From: Parageobacillus thermantarcticus
GTDB lineage: Bacteria; Bacillota; Bacilli; Bacillales; Anoxybacillaceae
DNA: 64,000 nucleotides
NCBI RefSeq assembly: GCF_900111865.1
Contig: NZ_FOJS01000001.1
Span: 62,001-126,000, forward strand
Direction of reading: 5' to 3'
Numbering within the stretch: position 1 is the first letter of the stretch; each line of letters begins with the position of its first letter. Shown here in pieces: positions 11,718 to 20,221 of the stretch. The position numbers and the translations under genes were made by a program. The notes beneath the pieces were generated by a model. The model was not told the origin of the DNA, ran no database searches, and saw only the letters and a list, made by a program, of their open reading frames with translations.

Positions 11718-11752
11718 AAGGGAACCGGTTAGCGGGAAAACCGATTCCCCTT
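11718..11752. repeat. Imperfect inverted repeat upstream of holA
   Basis: AAGGGAACCGGTT (11718-11730) and AACCGATTCCCCTT (11739-11752) can pair with one bulge and one mismatch around an 8-base loop. On the minus strand it lies in the presumed holA leader. There is no T-run typical of a terminator. Confidence 0.55.
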
Positions 11753-11760
11753 TATATAAA

Positions 11761-11797
11761 CGTTGACAAATAAGTTCCGGCGACTTATTTGCCAACG
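11761..11797. repeat. Second inverted repeat upstream of holA
   Basis: CGTTG-A-CAAATAAGT and ACTTATTTG-C-CAACG pair over 14 bp with a single A/C mismatch and a 7-base loop (TCCGGCG). It lies 8 bases from the first hairpin. The role is unknown. Confidence 0.6.
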
Positions 11798-11934
11798 GGT
11801 TATTTTTATCTTTTCCCGGGCGCAAGAAAGTATTTGTGTTAACTGTTGTCAATGAAGGAAATGAACAAGGGGGATATAGATTTTTTTTTCTTTTTCGTCT
11901 ATACTAAAAATGATTGCATGAGGAGGGGGAAATG

Positions 11935-12069
11935 ATGAACGTATTTGAAAAAGATGTACAAAGCAAGCGAAATGACGCGGTTGACTCTGCCGTCGGCTTT
12001 ATCGTCTCGTTCGGATTTTTTGCAACGATGTTTATTATCGCAACGTTAATTAAATTTTTCGGTTCGTAA
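11935..12069 (+). CDS. yqzM: YqzM family small membrane protein
   Basis: A 44-residue reading frame (MNVFEKDVQSKRND, then VGFIVSFGFFATMFIIATLIKFF) matches the YqzM family at this exact locus between holA and comEC. It has a polar N-terminus and one membrane helix. The preceding ATG at 11932 is also possible. The AGGAGGGGG site fits either. A terminator follows the stop. No function is known to me. A TATACT -10-like sequence lies about 30 bases upstream without a clear -35. Confidence 0.9.
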   Translation: MNVFEKDVQSKRNDAVDSAVGFIVSFGFFATMFIIATLIKFFGS

Positions 12070-12105
12070 AGAGATTGCTTACATAAGCAGTCTCTTTTCT
12101 TTTTT
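12068..12105 (+). terminator. Terminator after yqzM (facing comEC)
   Basis: AAAGAGATTGCTT (12068-12080), loop ACAT, AAGCAGTCTCTTT (12085-12097), then TCTTTTTT. One G/T pair within a 13-bp stem. It may also serve comEC, whose stop is at 12109. Confidence 0.85.
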
Positions 12106-12108
12106 ATA

Positions 12109-14394
12109 CTATGGCAGCATGACAAAAAAGGTTCCCCGCTTTTTCGAGTAAATAAAACGAATCGCGCCATGTCGGTCTGTCCGCAAAATAATGACATTCC
12201 TTTTCCTTAGACGTTCGATCACGTCCGGTGAAGGATGGCCGTAGCGGTTATGTTTGCCAACGGAAATAAGCGCGATTTTCGGCTGCACCTTTTCTAGAAA
12301 TAACGCTGTTGTAGAAGTGTCGCTGCCATGATGGGCCACTTTTAGCACATCCACCTTTAATTGCGGAAAAGCGTTGATTAGTTCCATTTCTCCCGCTTCC
12401 TCCAAATCCCCCGTCAATAGCCATGATAATCCGCCGAACTTTGCATACAATACAATCGAATGATTATTATCATCGCGATACGTCGAAAACGGATGAAGGA
12501 CATAAAATGAAATTCCCCCCGCTGTCCATCTATCTCCTTTTGATATTTGCACCACTTCCATATTTTTTTGTTTGGCAAGTTGAACAAGTTTTTCTTGGAT
12601 AGCATTTTTCGTCTTTCCTTTACCGATGACTAATTGCTTTACAGAAAGGTGATGAATAATTTCTTCCGCCGCTCCAATATGATCGACATCGCCATGTGTG
12701 GCAATAAGTTTATCAATATAACGCACTCCTTTTGCTTTTAAAAATGGGACAACTACATCTTTTCCTACGTCCCATTCCCGCTTTCTTTCTTGCCACGGCT
12801 GCCTCTGCCGCGGAAGCGCTCCTCCTGTATCAATCAAATATACTCCTTTTCGGTAAGGCAATTCAATATATATGCAATCCCCTTGCCCGACATCAAGCAA
12901 AACGACCTCGCCATAACGATCGATATATGGGCTAAACGCGTGAAGCGCAATTACCAATACGACCCATCCTAAACTAAAGTAACGTTTTCGTTCCATTTGC
13001 ACAAACGCAACTAAAATCGCAACGGCATAACAGACAAGGAAAAAGAAAGAAGGCTTGCCAAGAATGAGGGAAAGTGAATGGTTGGATGAGAAAAGTGCGA
13101 CAACGTCACTGGAAATAATGATAATTTTTTGTAGCAGCCACATAAAAGGAGCAGAAAAAAGCGGATGCACATAATAAGCTACTAAAGATGCAACAGCAAG
13201 CGGCAAAATCATAAAAGAATAAAGCGGCACAAAAATAACGTTAAGGGGAAGACTCCATAAAGAAACTTCAAAAAAATAGTACAAAAGAAACGGAAGAGCG
13301 CTCAACTGGGCGATCGCAGTCGTGAAAAAGAGGCGAAAAACGGCAGAATGATACGACATGATCATTGGTGAGGATAAAATGAGGGCAAATGACACGATAA
13401 ACGAGAGCTGGAATCCAACATCCCATAACATATACGGATCAAATAAAAGCATAACCATCAGCGTCACGCTTAATGCGTCAAGCGGTGATAACATCATTTT
13501 CCGGTAATTCGCACACAAGAAAAGCATCGCCGTGAAAGACGCGCGAATAACCGAAGGAGAAGCGCCTGTCAGCACAATATAAATCGGCAGAAAAATCAGT
13601 AAAATAATCGTCGCCGTTTCCTTTGTAATAAAGCGAATCAAAATGGAAAACGCCGCTCCGACTAATAAAGTTACATGTAATCCAGAAATTGCTAATAAGT
13701 GGATGAGTCCAAGTTTTTGGTATCCTTCTAACAGCGATTCGTCTAATTCCGTTCTCTCGCCATATAAAAGTGCTTGAACAATTCCAACCGTTTCCGCTGG
13801 AAAATGCGTTTCAATCACATGAAGTCCTTTTTCGCGGAGCAAAAGCAGCCATTCATACAACGTCGGGGACATACGGCGGCAATGTTGCGGGGAAATCGAT
13901 TGAGGTTGAAGAATCCAATGAATATGGCGAAATCGCAAATAACGGCGATAATCGAAAGCGTTAGGATTTCGCGGCAACGCTGGACGCTCAAGCGTTCCTT
14001 TCACAGTACATACCGTTCCAGGAGCTAAAAGCGAAGAAAGCTGCTGTTTTTCCTGCGCCGATTTCACATAGTAAATAAGCTGCAGCTTTTCTTTTTTCCT
14101 CACTTCTACCATCGCTTTTAGCTGATCTCCATCCATCGCAACAGGAGCGACAAAACGGATGGAAAATAAAGTCATGCGGCTAGACAATTGCGTTTCGTTA
14201 TGGCGGTCTATATAAACGATGTACATATAAAAAACGCAGATTGTCATTATCGAAAAAAGAAAGAGGCGCCTTTTTCGCGCAAAAAGGAAAATGGCGTAAA
14301 GCACGATAAACAATAAAGAAACGCTTGACCATGCGTAGCCAGCCGCTATCCCTGCAATGGCGGCAATCGCCATATACACGATATTTCCACGCAT
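12109..14394 (-). CDS. comEC: Competence channel protein ComEC (Rec2 family)
   Basis: ComEC forms the membrane channel that imports single-stranded DNA in transformation. The 761 residues contain an N-terminal membrane/OB-fold region, the Competence domain with many helices and the LLAISGLHVTLL signature, and a C-terminal metallo-beta-lactamase-like domain with GQGDCIYIELP and HGDVDHIG (around residue 567). Intact, so DNA uptake may be functional. An AAAGGGG site precedes the ATG. It is last in the comEA-comEB-comEC order. ComK-box searches by eye found nothing convincing. Confidence 0.97.
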   Translation of the reverse strand: MRGNIVYMAIAAIAGIAAGYAWSSVSLLFIVLYAIFLFARKRRLFLFSIMTICVFYMYIVYIDRHNETQLSSRMTLFSIRFVAPVAMDGDQLKAMVEVRKKEKLQLIYYVKSAQEKQQLSSLLAPGTVCTVKGTLERPALPRNPNAFDYRRYLRFRHIHWILQPQSISPQHCRRMSPTLYEWLLLLREKGLHVIETHFPAETVGIVQALLYGERTELDESLLEGYQKLGLIHLLAISGLHVTLLVGAAFSILIRFITKETATIILLIFLPIYIVLTGASPSVIRASFTAMLFLCANYRKMMLSPLDALSVTLMVMLLFDPYMLWDVGFQLSFIVSFALILSSPMIMSYHSAVFRLFFTTAIAQLSALPFLLYYFFEVSLWSLPLNVIFVPLYSFMILPLAVASLVAYYVHPLFSAPFMWLLQKIIIISSDVVALFSSNHSLSLILGKPSFFFLVCYAVAILVAFVQMERKRYFSLGWVVLVIALHAFSPYIDRYGEVVLLDVGQGDCIYIELPYRKGVYLIDTGGALPRQRQPWQERKREWDVGKDVVVPFLKAKGVRYIDKLIATHGDVDHIGAAEEIIHHLSVKQLVIGKGKTKNAIQEKLVQLAKQKNMEVVQISKGDRWTAGGISFYVLHPFSTYRDDNNHSIVLYAKFGGLSWLLTGDLEEAGEMELINAFPQLKVDVLKVAHHGSDTSTTALFLEKVQPKIALISVGKHNRYGHPSPDVIERLRKRNVIILRTDRHGAIRFIYSKKRGTFFVMLP

Positions 14395-14546
14395 TGTTAC
14401 GCCCCTTTCTCATGAAGTGCCGGTTTATGGTCAAGTCCAAATTATTGTGTAAAATTCCATTGCCAGTACAGTAGACTTGGATTACGGGAAAATAAAATCG
14501 CTTTTTACCGTTTTGTTTTTACACCATTTCGCGGACTTGATCCCGT

Positions 14547-15002
14547 TTAACGCTGGAGAAGCGACAAAACTTCTTTATTAAACGGCACATGTTCTACGCG
14601 AACGTTCGCTTGTTGAAAAAGTTCGAGCGCATACGGATCGTTTTTATAATCTTGTGCGTAATATACAGCGCGAATCCCGCTTTGGATAATCGCTTTGCAG
14701 CAATGCAAACACGGAAAATGGGTTACATACATCTCCGCTCCTTCCGTTGGTACACCGAATTTCGCGCATTGAAGAATCGCATTCATCTCCGCGTGGATCG
14801 TGCGAACACAATGACCGTCAATGACATAACATCCTTCGTCGATGCAATGCGCCCCGCCGGCGATGGAACCGTTGTATCCTCCGGCAATAATTCGTTTGTC
14901 ACGAACGATGGTGGCGCCAACCGCCAATCGCGTACAGGTGCTGCGCAATGCCAGCAAATGGCTTTGCGCCATAAAATATTGATCCCATGTAATTCGTTCC
15001 AT
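14547..15002 (-). CDS. comEB: ComEB, dCMP deaminase family protein
   Basis: ComEB belongs to the zinc-dependent deoxycytidylate deaminases. In competence it helps localise ComGA in Bacillus, though the enzyme active site is kept. From ATG 15002 (MERITWDQYFM, 151 residues) the zinc ligands are His70 in HAEMNAIL with catalytic Glu72, and Cys98/Cys101 in PCLHC. A GGGGGAG site supports this start over an upstream one at 15029. It lies between comEA and comEC, with a 152-base gap to comEC that holds no clear promoter. Confidence 0.96.
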   Translation of the reverse strand: MERITWDQYFMAQSHLLALRSTCTRLAVGATIVRDKRIIAGGYNGSIAGGAHCIDEGCYVIDGHCVRTIHAEMNAILQCAKFGVPTEGAEMYVTHFPCLHCCKAIIQSGIRAVYYAQDYKNDPYALELFQQANVRVEHVPFNKEVLSLLQR

Positions 15003-15090
15003 GTTTTCTCCCCCGCTTGTCCTATGCAAACTTGTTTTTACGTGCGCATATTTCTAGTGTAATGGCGCAGCCGGCAAAGCGTCAACGATA

Positions 15091-15705
15091 TTACGGTACA
15101 ACAATTTGTTCTCTTATTTTTTCCAGCGTTTTTTCACCAATACCTGTAACATTTAACAAATCCTCCACCTTTTCGAATGGACCGTGTTCTTCGCGATAAG
15201 CAATGATCGCCGCCGCTTTAGACGGTCCAATCCCTGAAAGCTGCAATATTTCTTCTTCCGATGCTGTATTAATGTGAACTTTTTTCGAATCGCTTGAAGG
15301 AATAAGCGGAGGATTGGTGGAAGAAACGTTCGTTTCCCCACGCGTCGGTACATAAATCATCATCTCATCATGTACTTTTGCCGCCAAGTTGACCTTTGTT
15401 TGATCCGCTTCTTTCGTGAACCCGCCCGCCATCGCCACCACATCGTTGACGCGTGCCGTATCTTTTATTTCGTATACTCCCGGCCGGACGACCGCTCCCT
15501 TTATATCGACAACAATTATTTTCGATTGCGCTTTTTCTTCCTTTTTTTCCGCTGCTCCCTGCGCGATTCGTTCCGCCGTTAGCATGGAACCTTGCTCTTT
15601 TTCGTTCATTTCATTGTTGCGAAACAAAATCGCGACCGCAACAATTAACGCCGCCAAAAAGAAGATGTACCACCGTTTATCATACTTTTTGATCGCTTCC
15701 CACAT
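15091..15705 (-). CDS. comEA: Competence DNA receptor ComEA
   Basis: ComEA is the membrane-anchored double-stranded DNA receptor for transformation. The product (204 residues from ATG 15705) has one N-terminal membrane segment (WYIFFLAALIVAVAIL), a charged stalk, an SLBB-type domain (VDIKGAVVRPGVYEI, AGGFTKEAD) and a C-terminal pair of helix-hairpin-helix motifs (INTASEEEILQLSGIGPSKA; LNVTGIGEKTLEKI). Three ATGs cluster at the start. The one at 15705 has the best spacing from AAAGG. It is divergent from comER, with 98 bases between. Confidence 0.97.
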   Translation of the reverse strand: MWEAIKKYDKRWYIFFLAALIVAVAILFRNNEMNEKEQGSMLTAERIAQGAAEKKEEKAQSKIIVVDIKGAVVRPGVYEIKDTARVNDVVAMAGGFTKEADQTKVNLAAKVHDEMMIYVPTRGETNVSSTNPPLIPSSDSKKVHINTASEEEILQLSGIGPSKAAAIIAYREEHGPFEKVEDLLNVTGIGEKTLEKIREQIVVP

Positions 15706-15803
15706 ATTCATCATCCTTTCAAATTAGTCATAAAATAAATAAAACATTCATACATATCGTTGAAGAAACTATCGGTCCTATGTGAGGGAGGGGGGAGAAA
15801 AGC

Positions 15804-16625
15804 ATGAAAATCGGAATGATCGGGACGGGAAATATGGGAAGGATTTTAATTGAAGCGTTTCTTGAATCTGGAGCCATCAAAGAAGATCAGCTTATTATCA
15901 CTAATCGCACGTTGGAAAAAGCGCTAGACATCCAGCGCCACCATCCAAACGTCTACGTTGCTTCTAGCGCAGAGGAAGTGGTTCAGAAAGCAATCATCGT
16001 GTTTTTATGTGTCAAACCGTTAGATATTCACCCCCTTTTGCAGCAATTGTCTTCTTTTTGGACAAAGGAACATTGTCTCATATCGATTACAAGTCCGATT
16101 AGTGTGCAACAGCTGGAAGCGACCGTTCCTTGCCACGTAGCGCGTGTTATCCCAAGCGTTACAAACCGTGCGCTTTCTGGAAGCACACTAATCACATTTG
16201 GGCAGCGCTGTTCCCTCTACTATCAAACCTATATAGAAAAGCTGTTTCGTCACATTTCTGTTCCGTCTTATATTGATAATGAAATTACGCGAATCGCTTC
16301 AGACATCGCAAGCTGCGGTCCCGCTTTTTTTAGCTATTTGCTTCAGCGGTTTATAGAGGCTGCCGTGAGAAAAACGACGATCACGAAAGAGCAAGCAACG
16401 GCGTTGACCAATGACATGATTATCGGATTGGGGGAATTATTGAAAAGCAATCTTTACACACTTCCAACATTGCAAGAAAAAGTTTGTGTGAAAGGCGGTA
16501 TTACCGGGGAAGGAATTGCAGTGCTTGAAAAGGAAATGGAAGGGGTATTTGAACAAGTATTCGCCAAGACACACGAGAAATTCAAAGAAGACATCGAAAA
16601 AGTAAAAAAGCAATTTAATAGTTAA
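15804..16625 (+). CDS. comER: ComER, pyrroline-5-carboxylate reductase family protein
   Basis: The 273-residue protein has an N-terminal NAD(P)-binding Rossmann fold (IGMIGTGNMGRIL, 3-15) and the dimerising C-terminal domain of P5C reductases (SCGPAFFSYLLQRFIEAA, VCVKGGITGEG). In Bacillus comER is divergently transcribed from comEABC. It is not needed for transformation there and has been linked to biofilm and sporulation entry. Whether it reduces pyrroline-5-carboxylate is uncertain. A very strong GGGAGGGGGGAG site precedes the ATG. Confidence 0.93.
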   Translation: MKIGMIGTGNMGRILIEAFLESGAIKEDQLIITNRTLEKALDIQRHHPNVYVASSAEEVVQKAIIVFLCVKPLDIHPLLQQLSSFWTKEHCLISITSPISVQQLEATVPCHVARVIPSVTNRALSGSTLITFGQRCSLYYQTYIEKLFRHISVPSYIDNEITRIASDIASCGPAFFSYLLQRFIEAAVRKTTITKEQATALTNDMIIGLGELLKSNLYTLPTLQEKVCVKGGITGEGIAVLEKEMEGVFEQVFAKTHEKFKEDIEKVKKQFNS

Positions 16626-16677
16626 ATTCGCGAAAAAAAGAAAAAATCCTGCTAAACAATAGAAAAAGCTATCTGAA

Positions 16678-16695
16678 TTTCTTAAATTTAAGAAA
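16678..16695. repeat. 18-bp perfect palindrome after comER
   Basis: TTTCTTAAATTTAAGAAA reads the same on both strands. It lies about 50 bases after the comER stop and 20 bases before a strong hairpin. No gene starts here, so an operator role is not obvious. Confidence 0.7.
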
Positions 16696-16716
16696 CATTG
16701 ATAAAAGACAAGAGCG

Positions 16717-16754
16717 GCTTTTCTGCCAAAGCGCTTCGGCTTTGGCAGAAAAGC
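16717..16754. terminator. Strong hairpin between convergent comER and yqeM
   Basis: GCTTTTCTGCCAAAGC (16717-16732) and GCTTTGGCAGAAAAGC (16739-16754) form a perfect 16-bp stem with a GCTTCG loop. Neither strand has a classical T-run after it. Its position between converging genes suggests it limits read-through on both strands. Confidence 0.6.
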
Positions 16755-16799
16755 ATAACGTTTTCTAAACGAAAGAAGCTACTGCTTCAATATTTCTAC

Positions 16800-17543
16800 T
16801 CATTTTTTCGCGACAAAAAAGATGCGCTCAGACGTTTCATTTGGCGCTTCATCGGTAAAATCCGCGGTTATTTCCAACACGGCAAATCCCGCTTCCATCA
16901 GCCATTGTTTATATTGAGCAACTTCATACGTGCGCTGCCGATGCAGTTCGTCGTACCGCTCATATTTTCCGTCATTGCCACGGACAAAAAACGTTAACTC
17001 ATGCTCAACGCCATGCGGCAATGAAAGCGGGTAGCAAGACCAAATATAGCTAATTTCTTCGTCATTGCTTGCAAATACCGCACCTTGAAAAACATGGTCT
17101 ATTTTATATGTTGAATGAACGTCAAACAACAACAGCCCGTCTTCTTTTAACAGTTTATAGATGCGCGAAAACGTTTGCCGAACTTCGCTTTCTTCTAATA
17201 AATAGTTGAGGGAATCGCAAAAAATCGTCGCACAATCAAACGATGAAAATCCTTCGAGTTCGACCATATTTTGCTGAAAAAATTCAATCGCGACATGCTG
17301 CGCTTCCGCTTTCGCTTGTGCAATAGCGAGCATATTTTCCGACAAATCGATGCCTGTGACCAAAAATCCTTCTTTTGCAAGCCGAATAGCCAATTCTCCT
17401 GTGCCGCACCCAACATCAAGAATGCGTTTCGCCTCTTTGCGCCCATATTTTTTAAGCTTCTTTTGCACAAACGACTGCCATTGATCATACGGCGCTTCAT
17501 TCATTAACGCATCGTACCAATATGCAAACGACTCGTACGTCAC
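16800..17543 (-). CDS. yqeM: Class I SAM-dependent methyltransferase YqeM
   Basis: The 247-residue protein has a canonical Rossmann methyltransferase motif I (ILDVGCGTGELAIRLA, about 41-56), followed by GIDLSENML and the acidic motif FDCATIFCDSLNYL. The substrate is not known to me. The GTG start overlaps the rsfS stop as GTGA, so translation is coupled. It is last in yqeG-yqeH-aroE-yhbY-nadD-yqeK-rsfS-yqeM. Confidence 0.93.
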   Translation of the reverse strand: MTYESFAYWYDALMNEAPYDQWQSFVQKKLKKYGRKEAKRILDVGCGTGELAIRLAKEGFLVTGIDLSENMLAIAQAKAEAQHVAIEFFQQNMVELEGFSSFDCATIFCDSLNYLLEESEVRQTFSRIYKLLKEDGLLLFDVHSTYKIDHVFQGAVFASNDEEISYIWSCYPLSLPHGVEHELTFFVRGNDGKYERYDELHRQRTYEVAQYKQWLMEAGFAVLEITADFTDEAPNETSERIFFVAKK

Positions 17544-17896
17544 TGCTGCAACACGCTCGCTACATCTTCAAGCGGAGCATCTCCCCATAAACGTTCTAAA
17601 TTATAATAACTGCGCTCGTCTTTATCAAAAACGTGAACAACGATATCCCCTAAGTCGACTAGCACCCATTTTGCCTCATGAAATCCTTCGACCCGCTTCA
17701 CAGGAATATGATGCTCCTCGGCTTTTTCTTTTATTTCCCGCGCAATCGCCTGCACTTGCTTTTCCGAATTGCCATGGCAAATAACAAAGTAATCAGCGAC
17801 AAGGGAGATGCCTTTCATGTTCAAGACAACGATATTTTCCGCCTTTTTATCATCAGCGGCTTGAACGATCAAACGCAATGCCTCTTGTTCCGTCAT
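17540..17896 (-). CDS. rsfS: Ribosomal silencing factor RsfS
   Basis: RsfS binds L14 on the 50S subunit and prevents subunit joining when cells are starved. The 118-residue product shows the DUF143 core, with DYFVICHGNSEKQVQAIA and EGFHEAKWVLVDLGDIVVHVF. It starts with ATG overlapping the yqeK TGA (ATGA) with an AAAGGGGG site, and its own end overlaps yqeM, so the three genes are translationally coupled. Confidence 0.97.
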   Translation of the reverse strand: MTEQEALRLIVQAADDKKAENIVVLNMKGISLVADYFVICHGNSEKQVQAIAREIKEKAEEHHIPVKRVEGFHEAKWVLVDLGDIVVHVFDKDERSYYNLERLWGDAPLEDVASVLQQ

Positions 17897-18471
17897 GATT
17901 GTGATTCCCCCTTTACTTCCATAATTAATGAATTATACGTGTGAATCGTATCCGGATAAATCGGTTGGTCTTTTTTCAGCAAAAATTGAATCGTATTTTG
18001 CAATGCTTTCGTTAGCGCCTTGTTAAGATCGTGTTTTGCAAGATCGCGAACTTCGTCTACTCCTGGGAATATACGCCCAGGTTCAATATAGTCGGCAAGA
18101 TAAATAATTTTTTCCAATAATGTCATGTTTGCGCGCCCTGACGTATGATAACGAATCGCGTTTAATATATCTTCATCCTCAATTCCAACTTCTGTCTTTA
18201 CTAAATAAGCGCCGACTGGAGCATGCCATAGTTCGGCATTGTAAGAAAGCAAATCGTTTGGCATATTTTGCTCCAAAATGATTCGTTTCATTTCCTCTTT
18301 CGGGCGATACTTCGCATAGTCATGAAAAATCGCTGCCAATTCCGCTTTTTTCACATCTGCTCCATACTGCTCGGCAAGCTTGATTGCTGTCTCCATGACG
18401 CCAATGGTATGTTGATAACGGTGTTCTGTCAATTGCTTTTTAACGATAGTTAACGCTTCTTGTCGCTCCAT
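17893..18471 (-). CDS. yqeK: YqeK, HD-domain bis(5'-nucleosyl)-tetraphosphatase (symmetrical)
   Basis: YqeK-type HD proteins hydrolyse diadenosine tetraphosphate to two ADP, clearing this alarmone-like nucleotide. From ATG 18471 ([10 protein letters not shown], 192 residues) the metal ligands are visible: His21 (RYQHTIGV), His50-Asp51 (IFHDYAKY), and later HAPVGAYL and IRYHTSGR. The start has a GGAGAAGAGG site lying inside the end of nadD. The two frames overlap by 32 bases. Confidence 0.95.
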   Translation of the reverse strand: MERQEALTIVKKQLTEHRYQHTIGVMETAIKLAEQYGADVKKAELAAIFHDYAKYRPKEEMKRIILEQNMPNDLLSYNAELWHAPVGAYLVKTEVGIEDEDILNAIRYHTSGRANMTLLEKIIYLADYIEPGRIFPGVDEVRDLAKHDLNKALTKALQNTIQFLLKKDQPIYPDTIHTYNSLIMEVKGESQS

Positions 18472-19030
18472 ATAACCTCTTCTCCTCAATATAAAGTCTT
18501 ACGCATTCTGGCACTAAATACCGAATCGTTTCTCCTTTTCTGACTCGATCGCGAATCATCGAAGAAGATACCGCAAACTGCGGCACTTCCACTTCGATAA
18601 TTGGATAAGATGTTTTCGTGGAAAATCCCGGGCGCTTGACACCGACAAATGTCACTAACTGAACAAGTTCAGCAATTTTATACCAGTGCGGCAAATATTC
18701 CACCATGTCTGCACCAACAATAAAATAAAACTCATCATCTGGATGCATCGAAAGCAGCTGACGCATCGTATCATACGTATACGACGGTCCTTCTCTTTCT
18801 AGTTCAATCGTTTCGATATGAAACCGCGGATGATCGGCGATCGCTAGTTCAAGCATACGCAAGCGATCTTCGCTTTTTGTCACTTGTTCATGTTGTTTAT
18901 GTGGAGGGATGCGGTTCGGCATAAACCAGATTTCCGACAACTGCAACGCATGCAGCACTTCATTAGCCATCAATAAATGCCCGTAATGCGGCGGATCAAA
19001 CGTCCCTCCAAAAATCCCAATTTTTTTCAT
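18440..19030 (-). CDS. nadD: Nicotinate-nucleotide adenylyltransferase NadD
   Basis: NadD transfers AMP from ATP to nicotinate mononucleotide, an essential step of NAD synthesis in the cytosol. The 196-residue protein has the nucleotidyltransferase motif [11 protein letters not shown] (8-18), [14 protein letters not shown] in the centre, and the C-terminal [10 protein letters not shown] motif. GGAGGGAAGCAT precedes the ATG. It lies in the yqeG-yqeM cluster. Confidence 0.98.
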   Translation of the reverse strand: MKKIGIFGGTFDPPHYGHLLMANEVLHALQLSEIWFMPNRIPPHKQHEQVTKSEDRLRMLELAIADHPRFHIETIELEREGPSYTYDTMRQLLSMHPDDEFYFIVGADMVEYLPHWYKIAELVQLVTFVGVKRPGFSTKTSYPIIEVEVPQFAVSSSMIRDRVRKGETIRYLVPECVRLYIEEKRLYGATRSVNYR

Positions 19031-19068
19031 ATGCTTCCCTCCGCCATGCGTATGCGCAACTTTGCCGT

Positions 19069-19362
19069 TTAGCGCGGCAGTATAATTTGCTTGTTTTCCT
19101 TTGACTCTTTATACAATACAATCGTATTCCCAATTACTTGTACAAGTTCCGCACCCGCGCCCTGCGCAAGCTGCTCGGCAACGACATGGCGGTCTTCCTC
19201 GCAGTTTTGCAGCACGCTTACTTTAATAAGTTCGCGCGCTTCGAGCGCGTCGGCAATTTGCTTAATCATATTTTCGCTCACTCCGCCTTTTCCGACTTGG
19301 AAAATCGGCTTCAAATGATGCGCTTTCGCCCGCAAAAAACGTTTTTGTTTTCCTGTTAACAT
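19069..19362 (-). CDS. yhbY: YhbY/YqeI family RNA-binding CRM-domain protein
   Basis: This 97-residue protein is a single CRM domain, found on pre-50S ribosomal particles in other bacteria. The signature is [31 protein letters not shown], with a [10 protein letters not shown] end. GGAGGTAACAT precedes the ATG, only three bases beyond the aroE stop. Its place between ribosome and GTPase genes is consistent with a role in large-subunit assembly. Confidence 0.95.
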   Translation of the reverse strand: MLTGKQKRFLRAKAHHLKPIFQVGKGGVSENMIKQIADALEARELIKVSVLQNCEEDRHVVAEQLAQGAGAELVQVIGNTIVLYKESKENKQIILPR

Positions 19363-19365
19363 ATG

Positions 19366-20199
19366 TTACCTCCTAAGCTGTTCGATCACTATTTTTTTCA
19401 TGCGCTGGACATCTGGAAATATTCCTGTCCATTTTTCAAAGGCCAACGCCCCTTGATATACAAACATGCCGACTCCGTTTTGAACGATCGCGTTTCTTTT
19501 TCGCGCTTCTTTTAACCATTTCGTTTCGAATGGATTATAAATAATATCGGACACGATCGTTCCTTCTTTCATATTTTTAAGGGAAATCGGCATTTCCTCC
19601 ATGTGAGGATACATTCCGACAGACGTCGTATTAATGAGAATATCATAATCTCCTAAACGCGCTTCCGCTTCATTTAGCGAATAAGCAGCCGAAGAAACAG
19701 CGGCATCGCATTCATCGATAAGCTGTTTTGCTTTCGATACCGTTCGGTTGCAAATATCGATTTGTTTGGCACCTCTATCGGCAAGAGAGAAATAAATGCC
19801 TCTTGCCGCTCCGCCGGCTCCAATCACTAAAATGCGCTTTTCCTTTATATTGACGTTTACTTCCTCTTCTAGCGCCCGGACATAGCCGGGACCATCTGTA
19901 TTATAGCCGACCAATCGGCCATTTTCATTCACGATCGTGTTGACAGCTCCAATGCGGCGCGCAGCTGGATCGATGTCATCAAGCAACGGCATTACCGTCG
20001 TTTTATGAGGAATCGTCACATTTAACCCTGAAATACCAAGCGCTCTCACCCCGCTGATGGCGTCCTTTAAATGCTCCGGTTCCACATGAAATGCGTGATA
20101 GCGAGCGGCAATGTTCATATTTTGAAACGCATCATTATGCATCAGCGGCGATAGCGAATGATGAACCGGACAACCAAATAAGGCATATACTTTTTCCAC
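19366..20199 (-). CDS. aroE: Shikimate dehydrogenase AroE
   Basis: AroE reduces 3-dehydroshikimate to shikimate with NADPH in the chorismate pathway. The 277-residue product shows the substrate site HSLSPLMHN (14-22), LNVTIPHK with the catalytic Lys, the NADP-binding loop VIGAGGAARG and NRTVSKA, and the C-terminal NGVGMFVYQGALAF. It starts at a GTG preceded by GGGGGAG. Situated between yqeH and yhbY. Confidence 0.97.
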   Translation of the reverse strand: MEKVYALFGCPVHHSLSPLMHNDAFQNMNIAARYHAFHVEPEHLKDAISGVRALGISGLNVTIPHKTTVMPLLDDIDPAARRIGAVNTIVNENGRLVGYNTDGPGYVRALEEEVNVNIKEKRILVIGAGGAARGIYFSLADRGAKQIDICNRTVSKAKQLIDECDAAVSSAAYSLNEAEARLGDYDILINTTSVGMYPHMEEMPISLKNMKEGTIVSDIIYNPFETKWLKEARKRNAIVQNGVGMFVYQGALAFEKWTGIFPDVQRMKKIVIEQLRR

Positions 20200-20221
20200 C
20201 GTTCTCTCTCCCCCGTATTAT

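Noticed and set aside
11670-11852. 60-codon minus-strand frame upstream of holA
   Set aside because: It runs through both hairpins, has no ribosome binding site and no protein-like character.
15706-15803. ComK boxes between comEA and comER
   Set aside because: No pair of AAAA-N5-TTTT boxes with the expected spacing could be found by eye.
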